Assembly: GCA_002500745.1 (NCBI GenBank)
Contig: DLST01000006.1
Span: forward strand, 88,095 to 152,094
Direction of reading: 5' to 3'
DNA: 64,000 nt
Source: Sphingobacterium sp. UBA7855
GTDB taxonomy: Bacteria; Bacteroidota; Bacteroidia; Sphingobacteriales; Sphingobacteriaceae
Of this stretch, positions 1 to 9,764 are shown one piece after another. The notes beneath the pieces were generated by a model that was not told where the DNA came from, searched no databases, and saw only the letters and a program-made list of their open reading frames with translations. A program made the position numbers and the translations under genes. Numbering within the stretch: position 1 is the first letter of the stretch; every line of letters begins with the position of its first letter.

Positions 1-1
1 C

Positions 2-511
2 GAGGCCTTTTTTGAAGTGACGAAAGATAGCGCACGACCTTTCAAAGTGCTGAGTAAAGGACAGGAAATTGAGGTGCTCGGGACTGCCTTTAACGTCAAT
101 GCTTATCCCGATAATACAGCGATTAAAACGACTTTAGTCAATGGGAAGGTTAAATTATCGAACGATAAACGATATTCAGAAGCAATATACCTGCTGCCAG
201 GCCAGCAATCGACCAATACCAATAACGGAAAAATACAGCTCGCAAATGTGGATACAGCACCTTTTACCGCCTGGAAAGAAGGTTTGTTTTATTTTGACGA
301 AACACCGCTTGCGGATGCACTACAGCAGATTGGTCGCTGGTATAATGTTGAAGTGAAGTACAAAGGCGAGGTACCGCAAACACATTTCTATGGTCGTATA
401 AAACGAAGCAAGCCACTTCGCGACGTACTTGACGTATTGGAAGAAGGTGGGTTGCGTTTTGAGCTGAGCAAAAGCGATGAAAAGAATATCCTATATGTTA
501 GACCGTTGTAA
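2..511 (+). CDS. FecR-family anti-sigma factor, C-terminal part (5' end outside window)
   Basis: The frame is open from base 2 and starts with the EAFFEV motif typical of the FecR periplasmic domain, so the gene begins upstream of the window; the GTG at 17 is internal and not the start. About 165 residues remain. They contain the end of the FecR domain and a C-terminal DUF4974-type domain (FYFDETPLADAL, then Y-N-V-E-V, then F-Y-G-R-I). FecR proteins of this kind are inner-membrane anti-sigma factors that receive a signal from the STN domain of a TonB-dependent transporter and release an ECF sigma factor. The next gene encodes exactly such an STN-bearing SusC, so the pair probably controls PUL1. 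The sigma gene is expected just left of the window but is not seen. Confidence 0.9.
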   Translation, partial: EAFFEVTKDSARPFKVLSKGQEIEVLGTAFNVNAYPDNTAIKTTLVNGKVKLSNDKRYSEAIYLLPGQQSTNTNNGKIQLANVDTAPFTAWKEGLFYFDETPLADALQQIGRWYNVEVKYKGEVPQTHFYGRIKRSKPLRDVLDVLEEGGLRFELSKSDEKNILYVRPL

Positions 512-590
512 TTAAAACCCTAAATAAAGATGAAAAAAGAAATGATCATGGATTCCACTTAATCCGGAAAAGGGTATAAGCAAAACAAAA

Positions 591-616
591 AGGGCAGTGC
601 TGGGGGGCACTGCCTT
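591..616 (+). terminator. Hairpin between fecR and susC
   Basis: An 8-bp perfect inverted repeat (593-600 with 607-614, GGCAGTGC/GCACTGCC) around a 6-nt G-rich loop, extendable by a G-T and an A-T pair. The T-tract is weak. It probably ends the fecR transcript, separating regulator from structural genes. Confidence 0.6.
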
Positions 617-701
617 GAATTGGATGCATATACTTACAAGTGTTGCCCAAAGGCAAATTTTTGATAACCATTTATAAATAACATACAAACCGTACAAACA
701 T

Positions 702-3700
702 ATGATTTTTTATCCATTTGTTAGGCTACACCCGTGGAGTTTAACTTTACGAAGTATACTGATTATGAAATTGATCGTACTCATTTCTTTACTGACCGCG
801 ATGCAGCTGTTTGCGGAGGGAAATGCGCAGACCATAAACCTAACCGCTAAGCATGTTACCTTAAATCAGGTGATGCGCGATATCCAAAAACAGAGTGGTG
901 TTAATTTTTTCTTAACTGGCAAGTCATTGGCTCAGGCACGTTTGTCAGTCAATATACAGCATGCCAAATTGGAAGATGCATTAAATGCTATCGTAGCACC
1001 TTTGGATCTGGAGTGGATCAAAAAAGATGAGGTGATCGTGATAAAACCCAAAAGAAATCCGCCAAATACCGAACGCAAAGAAGTCCTGCAGCGGAGCATT
1101 GCTGGTAAAGTTGTTAATGGCAAAGGACAAGCCCTGGTAGGAACAACCATTACAGTGAAGGGAGCTAATATTTCCACGGTCACGGACCAGGATGGAAGGT
1201 TTACAATTCAGTTACCGGCGGCAAATGGCACTTTGGTATTTTCAAACGTCGGCTATCAACGTTTGGAAAAAAGTGTCACTGGAAATGATGAATTAGCCAT
1301 TGTACTTCAGGAGGAGGTAAGTGGTCTGGATGAGGTGGTTGTCGTAGGATATGGAAGCCAGAAACGCGCAAATGTAATTGGTGCCGTATCAACCGTGAAC
1401 GGAAGTTCGGTAGAGAATAGGTCAACCTCCACACTTAGTTCTTCACTGGCTGGACTCGCGGCGGGCGTTAACGTACAGGCCACAACGGGAAAACCAGGTG
1501 CAGACGGTGCTAGTATACTGATTCGTGGAAAGGGAACTTTAAACAATACGTCCCCCTTGGTTGTGATCGATGGTATTGTCGGATCTATGGATGCCGTTAA
1601 TCCCAACGATGTGGAATCAATTTCGATTTTAAAAGATGCGGCAACAGCAGCGATCTATGGATCTTTGGGGTCGAATGGCGTTATTTTAATTACGACAAAA
1701 AAGGGAGCCAAGGGAAAAAATAATGTGTCTTATACAGGCATGGTTTCGATGTTGCGCCCCAATAATGTACCCGAATTTATTACCGATTACGCACAACATA
1801 TGCGCCTTGTTAATGAAGGCTTCAAAAATTTAGGGCAAGCGGCTGTTTATACTGATGCAACAATCAACCTCTGGGAAGAAGCGAAGAAAAATCCAACAGG
1901 ATTAACTGAATTTGGTATTCCAAATGAAGTCGCATATCCAAATACCAATTGGGGTGATGTGCTTTTTGGACAACGCAAACTTTTACAAAATCATAATCTT
2001 TCTCTAAATGGCGGCAGCGAACAGACGCAATACCTCTTTTCAGTGGGCTATTTCAACAATCCGGGGACGATGCCCGAAACAGGAGCAGACAAGATACGTC
2101 TGCGTATTAACTTACAGTCTAAAGTTGCCAAGTTTTTAACTGTGGGTACCCAGACCTTTGGCGATATGCAGAATTTGAGCGTCGCCGATGTGGTCACAGC
2201 ATATTCTTATCTGACCCAAACTGTACCTGGAGTTTATCCTTTTTACAACGGGGTCTATGGTTTCCCGGCTGCTGCCGAAGAATCGGCTACCGCAAACAAT
2301 GCCTTGGCTTTTCTAAATGGAATGGGTGGAAAGAACCAGGTCAATCGATTCAATACCACAATATTTGCGAAGTTAAATCTCATGAAAGGCTTGGAGTTTG
2401 AATCAAGGGTAAATTATAATCATGCCTATACCGAAACGAATTCGCATCAGGTGCCTTATGAAAAATGGAATTTTGCAACCAACAAATTAAGTACGGCAGC
2501 GCTATCTGCGGGACAAATAACTACCCAGTATGGGTTAACCAAGAGCTACAATGTGATCGTTGATAATGTATTACGTTATTCAGGATCTTTTGGTAAACAC
2601 GATGTGGGCGGCATCTTGGGGTATAATGAACAGTATTTTAACCAATATAATATCGGGGCGGCCAAACTTGGGCTTGTGCATCCAGACCTGACAACATTTA
2701 ATTCGGCGACGACAATGAGTTCCATTACGGGTGATGAGCTTGACTACGGGTTGCGGTCCTTTTTTGGTCGCGCAAATTATGCTTACGCTAATAAATACCT
2801 TGCGGAAGCGGTGGTACGGTACGATGGATCATCTCGATTTGGAACCGCCAAACGCTGGGGGCTCTTTCCTGCATTCTCTGCGGGATGGCGTATTTCGGAA
2901 GAATCTTTTATGAGCCCACTTAAATCTTTTGTGAATGACTTGCGAATAAGGGCATCGTGGGGGAAAACCGGAAATAATGCCTCTCCGGGTAATTACGATC
3001 ATCTTCCCTCGTATGGTACGGTAAACTATTCATTCAATAATCAGGCTGTTCGTGGTTTGGCACAGACTAAACTAGGAAACGATCTTTTACACTGGGAAAC
3101 GACCACAACAACAAATGTAGGTTTTACAGCCACGGCATTGAAAAATAAATTAACAGTCGAATTTGATGCCTACCGTGCTTATACCGATGGAATCCTATAT
3201 GTTCCGACCATTCCAGCCACAACTGGAACCGCTACAGCGGCAACGATGAATATTGCCGAAGTTAGCAAGCGGGGGATTGAATTGACGCTGGGATACCAAG
3301 ATAAAATCAACGGTTTTAACTATGGAATATCGGCCAACTTCGCCTATAATACCAATCGGGTAGAAAAATATAAAGGAGCATTGTCGGAGGGCTATGTAAC
3401 GGATGCGGCAGGTAATCGTGTTTACCAGTCCAATATCGGTATGGTTTCCAATGGTGTCAACCAGCGTATTTTAGAAGGGCATGAAATCAATGAATTTTAC
3501 TTGTACAATGTATACCGAGGTTCGGGAAGCCATTTTTTAGCGGATGGTTCTGTCGATAAAAATGGAGGGCCGCGCGACGGTATGATCCGGACGGAACAGG
3601 ATATGGAATGGTTGAAGGCTATGGTCGCTGCTGGCTATTCATTTCAGCCTGCCGATGGCATAGACCCTACCAAGATATGGTATGGTGACTTGATTTATTC

Positions 3701-4268
3701 GGATATGAACGATGATGGTATCTACGGGAACGTTTATGACCAAAAGTTTATGGGCAAAAGAGAAACTCCTGCATTCAATTATGGCCTCAGTATCAACATG
3801 GCCTATAAAGGATTCGATGCATCCATGATTTGGTCTGCTTCTTCGGGTATGTCGTATTACTGGAATGAACTCTATCTCAATTCATCCATCGTTGCGCAGG
3901 GAAAATCGGTACCGGCATTGGTCGCAAATGACCATTACTATTATAATGCCGCAAATCCTTCCGATCCCAACAACCGGATAGCTGGTTATTATCCACGCTT
4001 AAAAGGAGTCACAGATGCACAGAATGGACGTAACAGTGATTATTATTTGTATAACGCTTCTTTTGTGAAACTACGTAACCTACAATTGGGGTATTCGCTT
4101 CCAGAAAGCTTAGCCAACCGGCTATCAATTGCAAAACTACGGATCTATTTAGCGGGTGAAAACTTGCTGACATTTACGAAATATCCTGGTTTAGATCCTG
4201 AGATAGGTTCGACAACAAATTACCCTTCAATGCGGCAATATTCACTGGGTTTGAATCTTACTTTTTAA
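702..4268 (+). CDS. SusC/RagA TonB-dependent transporter with N-terminal STN domain (PUL1)
   Basis: Outer-membrane active importer of oligosaccharides that works with the SusD encoded next. 1188 residues from 702; an internal ATG at 765 begins directly at the hydrophobic signal sequence (MKLIVLISLLTA) and may be the true start, although N-terminal extensions like this one are common in the family. Order of domains: STN (about 50-105), carboxypeptidase-regulatory-like Ig fold (about 132-205), TonB plug beginning near the VVVVGYG motif, then the 22-strand barrel ending in a C-terminal Phe. An STN domain is the contact used for FecR/ECF sigma signalling, which matches the FecR gene upstream. The susD start lies 5 bp after the stop. 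Confidence 0.95.
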   Translation: MIFYPFVRLHPWSLTLRSILIMKLIVLISLLTAMQLFAEGNAQTINLTAKHVTLNQVMRDIQKQSGVNFFLTGKSLAQARLSVNIQHAKLEDALNAIVAPLDLEWIKKDEVIVIKPKRNPPNTERKEVLQRSIAGKVVNGKGQALVGTTITVKGANISTVTDQDGRFTIQLPAANGTLVFSNVGYQRLEKSVTGNDELAIVLQEEVSGLDEVVVVGYGSQKRANVIGAVSTVNGSSVENRSTSTLSSSLAGLAAGVNVQATTGKPGADGASILIRGKGTLNNTSPLVVIDGIVGSMDAVNPNDVESISILKDAATAAIYGSLGSNGVILITTKKGAKGKNNVSYTGMVSMLRPNNVPEFITDYAQHMRLVNEGFKNLGQAAVYTDATINLWEEAKKNPTGLTEFGIPNEVAYPNTNWGDVLFGQRKLLQNHNLSLNGGSEQTQYLFSVGYFNNPGTMPETGADKIRLRINLQSKVAKFLTVGTQTFGDMQNLSVADVVTAYSYLTQTVPGVYPFYNGVYGFPAAAEESATANNALAFLNGMGGKNQVNRFNTTIFAKLNLMKGLEFESRVNYNHAYTETNSHQVPYEKWNFATNKLSTAALSAGQITTQYGLTKSYNVIVDNVLRYSGSFGKHDVGGILGYNEQYFNQYNIGAAKLGLVHPDLTTFNSATTMSSITGDELDYGLRSFFGRANYAYANKYLAEAVVRYDGSSRFGTAKRWGLFPAFSAGWRISEESFMSPLKSFVNDLRIRASWGKTGNNASPGNYDHLPSYGTVNYSFNNQAVRGLAQTKLGNDLLHWETTTTTNVGFTATALKNKLTVEFDAYRAYTDGILYVPTIPATTGTATAATMNIAEVSKRGIELTLGYQDKINGFNYGISANFAYNTNRVEKYKGALSEGYVTDAAGNRVYQSNIGMVSNGVNQRILEGHEINEFYLYNVYRGSGSHFLADGSVDKNGGPRDGMIRTEQDMEWLKAMVAAGYSFQPADGIDPTKIWYGDLIYSDMNDDGIYGNVYDQKFMGKRETPAFNYGLSINMAYKGFDASMIWSASSGMSYYWNELYLNSSIVAQGKSVPALVANDHYYYNAANPSDPNNRIAGYYPRLKGVTDAQNGRNSDYYLYNASFVKLRNLQLGYSLPESLANRLSIAKLRIYLAGENLLTFTKYPGLDPEIGSTTNYPSMRQYSLGLNLTF

Positions 4269-4273
4269 TTCGG

Positions 4274-6046
4274 ATGACAATGAAAATGATGAAAAAAATA
4301 ATAGCAATTGTATTGCTAACAAGTATATTGGGTTGCAAAAAAGATCTTTTGGATACTTCCCCCTATTCATCGGTCTCCACCGCAACGATGTGGACAACCG
4401 ACAATTTAACTGATTTAGGGATTGCGGGGATCTATAGTTCCTTTCGACTCTTAATGGGGCATAGCGGACTGATCTCACCTTATGAACTTTATCAGTTTGA
4501 CCGTTTCTCCTATACTGGGCAGGCACGTTTTGATGAACCCTTATTGACCGGTACCATCACCGCCGGTGATCCCTTATTTGTGAATGTTTGGAAGATTCAA
4601 TATGAAGGTATCCAACGTGCAAACGATGCCTTAAAGAATATTCCCCTAAAATCGCCTTCTACAGCGGAAAAAAAAGCGAAATATATTGCGGAAGCTAAAT
4701 TTCTACGTGCTTACTTTTATTTTCGGCTCAATCAGCTCTACAAAGGGGTTCCCATCTACCTTGAGCCGTTTACTGCAGCCGAGGCCATCAAAGGACGTAG
4801 TTCGGAAGATGATGTCTGGAATCAAATCCTGGCAGACTTGAACGATTGTATCGCAGAAACTAATTTTCCGGATCGTTATCCTGCAGGGAATGCGAATTAT
4901 GGACATGCAACAAAGGCGGCAGCTTATGCCTTACGGGGTAAAGTTTATCTCTATCGAAAAGATTGGACAAAGGCTTCGGCAGATTTTCAAAAAGTAAAAG
5001 ATGCTGGCCACACACTTTTTGGAGATTATAAAGCTTTGTTTAAAGAAGCTAATGAACAGTGTCCTGAGATGATTTTTTCTATTCAGCATCGGAGTGAGTC
5101 AGGCTATGGAAATAATATGCAATTGTTTTGTGGTTGGCCCTCGGTTTATTCGCGTGGCTGGAATTATTACATGCCTTCGCCACATTTGGTCGATCTCTAT
5201 GAAAATAACGATGGTTCTAAGTTTGAATGGGATAAAATTATTCCCGGATACAGCGGTCTAACCGAAAATGAAAGGGAGGTGTTTTTTCTGCGCAACAATC
5301 TCACGGAGGCCGAGAAAACTGCAGCAGCGTTGAGAGGTGCAAAGATGAGTCTTTATCTACCGCAAGGCAATGAGGAGCGTATAAAAAAAGCCTATGAAAA
5401 TCGTGATCCCCGTTTGCAGGCCAATGTCGTGACGCCTTATTCGACTTTTAGGGGTGCCTATAATTTTACGAATGTTGAAAGTCTTCAATTTATGCGCTGG
5501 CCATTTCGCGGGCAGGCGCAGGTAGACGGCGATATTCAGAGTGATACACAGATCAATTTTTTCTATTTCTATCGAAAATTTGTCGCTGAAGGAGTCAATG
5601 AGATTGTGGATCGCAATTATGGTCCTATCGATTTTCCGATTTTCCGCTATGCTGATATTTTATTGATGTGGGCCGAGGCCTTGAATGAAGAAGGTAAATT
5701 AAATGAAGCAATAGCAAAAGTTAACGAAGTTCGTCAGCGTGCGGGAGTAGCACTTTTAAATTCCAATGCTGCAACTGCCGTTGGCGGGAAGGAGGACTTA
5801 CGCCTACGTATTCGTAATGAACGTCGGGTTGAGTTCCCGAATGAAGGGATCAATTACTTTGACGAATTGCGCTGGGGAACCTGGAAAGAGAAGGTGTTTC
5901 AAGCAGGCAATGGACGTAAGCAGGTTTGGGGGACAAATGTTGGGAATTATAGCTATAAGGGTGACTTTTTGAACGTATGGCCTATCCCGACCTCAGAAAT
6001 ACAGATGAACGTAAACCTGGTGCAGAACCCAGGTTGGATCGATTAG
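4274..6046 (+). CDS. SusD/RagB-family glycan-binding lipoprotein (PUL1)
   Basis: Surface lipoprotein lid of the SusCD complex that binds the glycan. 590 residues; the signal peptide ends in a lipobox (TSILGC) with the lipidated Cys near residue 21. Four Met codons lie within the first six residues, so the exact start (4274-4289) is uncertain. The helical TPR-like SusD fold is indicated by the AEAKFLRAYFYFRL block (about 140), the RYADILLMWAEALNE block near 460, the RRVEFPNEGINYFDELRW block near 520 and the C-terminal NLVQNPGW signature. It sits 5 bp after susC and 15 bp before the GH88-GH29 gene, so the genes are co-transcribed. Confidence 0.95.
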   Translation: MTMKMMKKIIAIVLLTSILGCKKDLLDTSPYSSVSTATMWTTDNLTDLGIAGIYSSFRLLMGHSGLISPYELYQFDRFSYTGQARFDEPLLTGTITAGDPLFVNVWKIQYEGIQRANDALKNIPLKSPSTAEKKAKYIAEAKFLRAYFYFRLNQLYKGVPIYLEPFTAAEAIKGRSSEDDVWNQILADLNDCIAETNFPDRYPAGNANYGHATKAAAYALRGKVYLYRKDWTKASADFQKVKDAGHTLFGDYKALFKEANEQCPEMIFSIQHRSESGYGNNMQLFCGWPSVYSRGWNYYMPSPHLVDLYENNDGSKFEWDKIIPGYSGLTENEREVFFLRNNLTEAEKTAAALRGAKMSLYLPQGNEERIKKAYENRDPRLQANVVTPYSTFRGAYNFTNVESLQFMRWPFRGQAQVDGDIQSDTQINFFYFYRKFVAEGVNEIVDRNYGPIDFPIFRYADILLMWAEALNEEGKLNEAIAKVNEVRQRAGVALLNSNAATAVGGKEDLRLRIRNERRVEFPNEGINYFDELRWGTWKEKVFQAGNGRKQVWGTNVGNYSYKGDFLNVWPIPTSEIQMNVNLVQNPGWID

Positions 6047-6061
6047 TTTTATGGATATAAA

Positions 6062-8716
6062 ATGAACTTAAACATGATTTTTTTTAGATATAGCCTATAC
6101 TTTATTTATTTTTTGAGTTTTTTTTATCCTTTTTTTCTACGTGCGGATACAAGCGATATGGTAAAAAAGGGATTTGATTTGGCCCAGCGGCAGTACGCTT
6201 TGTTGTATGACGATCATAGCGATCTGCGTAAGTATCCACGATCGGCAGATCCGACGGGAAAAACAACTTTTACAGATATCCGGGACTGGACGGGTGGTTT
6301 TTGGCCAGGCTGCCTTTGGTATGTCTTTGAGTATACCGGCAAGGATCAATGGCGGGACGCTGCACTAAAATGGACGAATTCATTACGCCAAAATCAATAT
6401 AATACGCAGCACCATGATATTGGTTTCGTGATGAACTGTAGTTATGGAAATGCCTATCGGTTAACTGGTGATACTACATTCAAATCAATTTTAATCCAGA
6501 GCGCCAAATCGCTATTGACACGTTTCAATCCGAAGGTTGGTGCAATTAAGTCTTGGGATACCTTTTCCTCTTGGGATGGTAAACATACGTATGAATTCCC
6601 TGTCATTATCGACAACATGATGAATTTGGAACTTCTTTTTTTAGCTTCCAAATTATCCGGGGATTCTGTTTATCGTAATGCCGCTATTCGACACGCCGAA
6701 ATGACGCTGAAAAATCAATATCGCGCAGATTACAGTTCTTATCATGTGGTTACCTATGACCCCAATACCGGTGCTGTATTGAGCCGGGAAACGGCACAGG
6801 GTTTTTCGGACAATTCCGCTTGGGCTAGAGGGCAAGCCTGGGGATTGTATGGGTTTGTTGTGATGTACCGTGAAACAAAGGACCCTAAGTTTTTACAGGC
6901 TGCGCTAAAAATGGCTGAGTTTTATATAAAGCATCCGCGCCTGCCTCAAGATAAGGTGCCACAATGGGACTTCGATGTAAATCAAGCGGGATTTGTCCCA
7001 AACTGGAATTATCGTAAAGCAGATTTTGAGACTATTCCACGGGATGCGTCGGCAGCGGCCGTCACTGCTTCGGCATTGCTGGAACTGGTTGACTACATGG
7101 GAACTGGACAGCAACAGGAATATTTGGATGTCGCCGAAGCGATCTTGCGCTCATTGGGTTCACCGCAGTACTCCAGTGCGGTTGGAGCAAACGGTTTGTT
7201 TGTGCTGAAACATAGTGTAGGCAGTATTCCGCATCAAGGGGAGATTGACGTCCCGCTAGTGTATGCAGATTATTATTATCTAGAAGCATTGATGCGCTGG
7301 AACAAGCGAAACCATCAGCTTACACAATTGATGAACGAATGGGGGGAGATGAATAGACAGAAGGCAAAGGCATTAAAAGATTTTCAGCAGCAGAAATTTG
7401 GTCTATTTATCCATTGGGGGCTGTATGCTATTCCGGCAGGGATATGGAATGGGCAAAAAATGGAAGATTTGGGTAGCCCGAGTGTTGCTGAATGGATTCA
7501 ACTGGTTGCAAAAATTCCTCGGTCTACTTATGCAAAATTGGCGGATCAATTCTCCCCGCAATCTTTTGATGCCGATAAAATTGTTAAAATGGCCAAGGAC
7601 GCAGGGATGAAGTATCTTGTTGTGACGAGCAAACATCACGACGGATTTGCCCTCTATGGTTCAGCGGTTAGTTCATTCAATAGCAAGCAGGCTACGCCCT
7701 TTAAACGCGATATCATTCAGGAACTTTATGATGCTTGTCTTCGGCACAAACTCGATTTTGGTATCTATTATTCACAGAATATCGACTGGCGGGATGGTAG
7801 CGACGGGCAATATGCGGTAACAAAGGCACAGCATGATCTTGTTCATGCCAAAACCGATGCTTTTGGTGCCAATCTTTGGGATCCCAGCGAAAATTCTTTC
7901 GCTTCGTATCTCAACGAAAAAGCAATTCCTCAGGTAAAGGAAATTTTGACGCGGTTTAAACAGTTGAAATATATCTGGTTTGATATGCCGGGATTGATGA
8001 CTGCAGAACAGAGCTTTCGATTCTATAAAACTGTGTATGATTGTAATCCACGTGTTATTGTCTCCGAGCGAATTGGCAATGGTATGGGCGATTATGCCAT
8101 TCCTGGAGATAATCGGATTCCTGACTCTTCTGAGCGTTTTACCAGGCCTTGGGAAGCCATTGGAACATTCAACCATTCCTGGGGCTATAAATCTTATGAC
8201 CACGATTGGAAAAATGTGGATGAATTAAGGTATTGGCTCCTTGAAATTGTCAGTAAAGGAGGAAATTATATGCTTAATATTGGTCCAGATGCACAAGGAA
8301 ATGTAGCCACACCGGTAAAGAAAAATCTTGCTATCTTAGGGAAATGGTTGCGGTTCAATGCCGAAGCGGTTTATGGGACATCGCCCTGGACCATCGCGCA
8401 TGAGGGACCAACAACAGTTCGGATAACAGATACCGAACAACGGGAAAGGGAAGGATTTAAAGTATCATTTACAGCCTTGGATTTTTGGTTTACTCAGAAG
8501 AATGATTTTGTATATGCGATGGCTCTTGTAGTACCCAAAGATGGAATCGTTAAGGTACAGTCCCTGAACCAGAATAAGGCTAAAGTGAAATCAGTGGAAA
8601 TTCTAGGGTTTGGTCAAATCGATTTCCAGCAGGATAACCATGGATTGCAATTGAAATTACCCAAGAAGATACAAAACAGTAGCTTGGGCTATGCGCTAAA
8701 AATAAAACTAGGCTAA
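6062..8716 (+). CDS. Secreted GH88-GH29 fusion: unsaturated uronyl hydrolase plus alpha-L-fucosidase
   Basis: One uninterrupted frame of 884 residues with two catalytic modules. Residues about 30-410 match GH88 unsaturated glucuronyl hydrolases: the two family aspartates are visible as HHDIGF (Asp119) and IDNMMN (Asp184), and the DNSAWARGQAWGLYG block follows. Residues about 430-800 match GH29 alpha-L-fucosidase: FGLFIHWGLYAIPAG, SKHHDGFALY, the nucleophile context IWFDMPG (Asp641), and SKGGNYMLNIGPD. A C-terminal beta domain follows. The N-terminus is strongly hydrophobic and should direct export. GH88 enzymes remove 4,5-unsaturated uronic acids left by lyases and GH29 removes fucose, so the protein would trim an oligosaccharide carrying both. 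The linker is only 20-30 residues. No polysaccharide lyase is present nearby, so the exact substrate is unknown. Confidence 0.88.
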   Translation: MNLNMIFFRYSLYFIYFLSFFYPFFLRADTSDMVKKGFDLAQRQYALLYDDHSDLRKYPRSADPTGKTTFTDIRDWTGGFWPGCLWYVFEYTGKDQWRDAALKWTNSLRQNQYNTQHHDIGFVMNCSYGNAYRLTGDTTFKSILIQSAKSLLTRFNPKVGAIKSWDTFSSWDGKHTYEFPVIIDNMMNLELLFLASKLSGDSVYRNAAIRHAEMTLKNQYRADYSSYHVVTYDPNTGAVLSRETAQGFSDNSAWARGQAWGLYGFVVMYRETKDPKFLQAALKMAEFYIKHPRLPQDKVPQWDFDVNQAGFVPNWNYRKADFETIPRDASAAAVTASALLELVDYMGTGQQQEYLDVAEAILRSLGSPQYSSAVGANGLFVLKHSVGSIPHQGEIDVPLVYADYYYLEALMRWNKRNHQLTQLMNEWGEMNRQKAKALKDFQQQKFGLFIHWGLYAIPAGIWNGQKMEDLGSPSVAEWIQLVAKIPRSTYAKLADQFSPQSFDADKIVKMAKDAGMKYLVVTSKHHDGFALYGSAVSSFNSKQATPFKRDIIQELYDACLRHKLDFGIYYSQNIDWRDGSDGQYAVTKAQHDLVHAKTDAFGANLWDPSENSFASYLNEKAIPQVKEILTRFKQLKYIWFDMPGLMTAEQSFRFYKTVYDCNPRVIVSERIGNGMGDYAIPGDNRIPDSSERFTRPWEAIGTFNHSWGYKSYDHDWKNVDELRYWLLEIVSKGGNYMLNIGPDAQGNVATPVKKNLAILGKWLRFNAEAVYGTSPWTIAHEGPTTVRITDTEQREREGFKVSFTALDFWFTQKNDFVYAMALVVPKDGIVKVQSLNQNKAKVKSVEILGFGQIDFQQDNHGLQLKLPKKIQNSSLGYALKIKLG

Positions 8717-8745
8717 TCCAGCTATTAGCTTTATCAATTATAACG

Positions 8746-9711
8746 ATGTTGAATCTATTATTAAAAACAAAAAAAATACGCTTTTTGCCAATTTTCCTCT
8801 GCTTTAGTATATGGTATGGACAAGCTATTGGGCAGAAAAAAACGGATAGTTTTGGCTGGGGGGATGCACAGAAAGTACTTTTTTTAGGCAATAGTATTAC
8901 TTACGCGGGGCAATATGTCGCTATGACAGAAAGTCTATTCCTAAGCAGTCACCCGAAAAGGAAACCTCAGTTTATTAATTCGGGCTTACCAAGTGAGACC
9001 GTTTCTGGACTCAGTGAACCGAATCATGCCGATGGAAAATTTCCACGCCCCTGTCTATTTGATCGACTGGACAATGTGCTCGATAAAATAAAACCTGAGG
9101 TTGTTTTTGTTTGTTACGGTATGAATGACGGTATTTATCTCCCTTTTGATGCTATCCGTTTTGAAGCCTATAAAAATGGAATTATCCGTTTGCACAAACG
9201 TTTGGTCGATCGGGGCGTCAAGCGCATCCTATGGATGACACCCCCGGTACATGATGATCCGCAGCTTCGGCTCAATGGCTACAATAAAGTATTGGATCGC
9301 TATGCCGAATGGCTTATCGGCTATGCCAAAATGCATTCCTGGGAAATCATAGACCTCCATTTTCCCATGCGTCGTTACTTGGAAGCTAAGATCGGGAAAG
9401 ACGCTCAGTTTAAACTGGCCGCAGATGGGGTGCACCCCGGAGAGTTGGGGCATTGGCTAATGGCTAAGGAAATAGTACAGCACCTGATGCCTGATTTCCC
9501 GATTGAAAGCACATGGGATGACAATTTGCACAATCAACCAAAACTTCGCCAGTTATATACGCTTGTTTTGAAAAGGCAGACGATGATGAAAGACGCATGG
9601 CTAACCTATACAGGTCATAAACGACCTGGACTATCCAAGGGAATTCCAGTAGAAGATGCAAGCAAAGCATATGCTGCTATTCAAGATGAAATAAAAATGT
9701 TGGGTTTCTGA
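8746..9711 (+). CDS. Secreted SGNH/GDSL-family hydrolase, probable carbohydrate esterase
   Basis: 321 residues with an N-terminal signal peptide ending near the IGQ at about residue 28. SGNH blocks are visible: block I FLGNSITY with the nucleophile Ser50 (GNS in place of GDS), block II around GLPSETVSG, block III YGMNDGI, and block V DGVHP giving Asp227 and His230. Members in PULs usually remove acetyl or other acyl groups from glycans. It lies 29 bp after the GH88-GH29 gene and 53 bp before the next GH29, so a role in de-acylating the PUL1 glycan ahead of the hydrolases is a reasonable inference. The ester removed cannot be told from sequence. Confidence 0.85.
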   Translation: MLNLLLKTKKIRFLPIFLCFSIWYGQAIGQKKTDSFGWGDAQKVLFLGNSITYAGQYVAMTESLFLSSHPKRKPQFINSGLPSETVSGLSEPNHADGKFPRPCLFDRLDNVLDKIKPEVVFVCYGMNDGIYLPFDAIRFEAYKNGIIRLHKRLVDRGVKRILWMTPPVHDDPQLRLNGYNKVLDRYAEWLIGYAKMHSWEIIDLHFPMRRYLEAKIGKDAQFKLAADGVHPGELGHWLMAKEIVQHLMPDFPIESTWDDNLHNQPKLRQLYTLVLKRQTMMKDAWLTYTGHKRPGLSKGIPVEDASKAYAAIQDEIKMLGF

Positions 9712-9764
9712 TTTGCGATAGCTTGCGATCCGAATAAATGAACTTTTATGTATAAATCTATATC

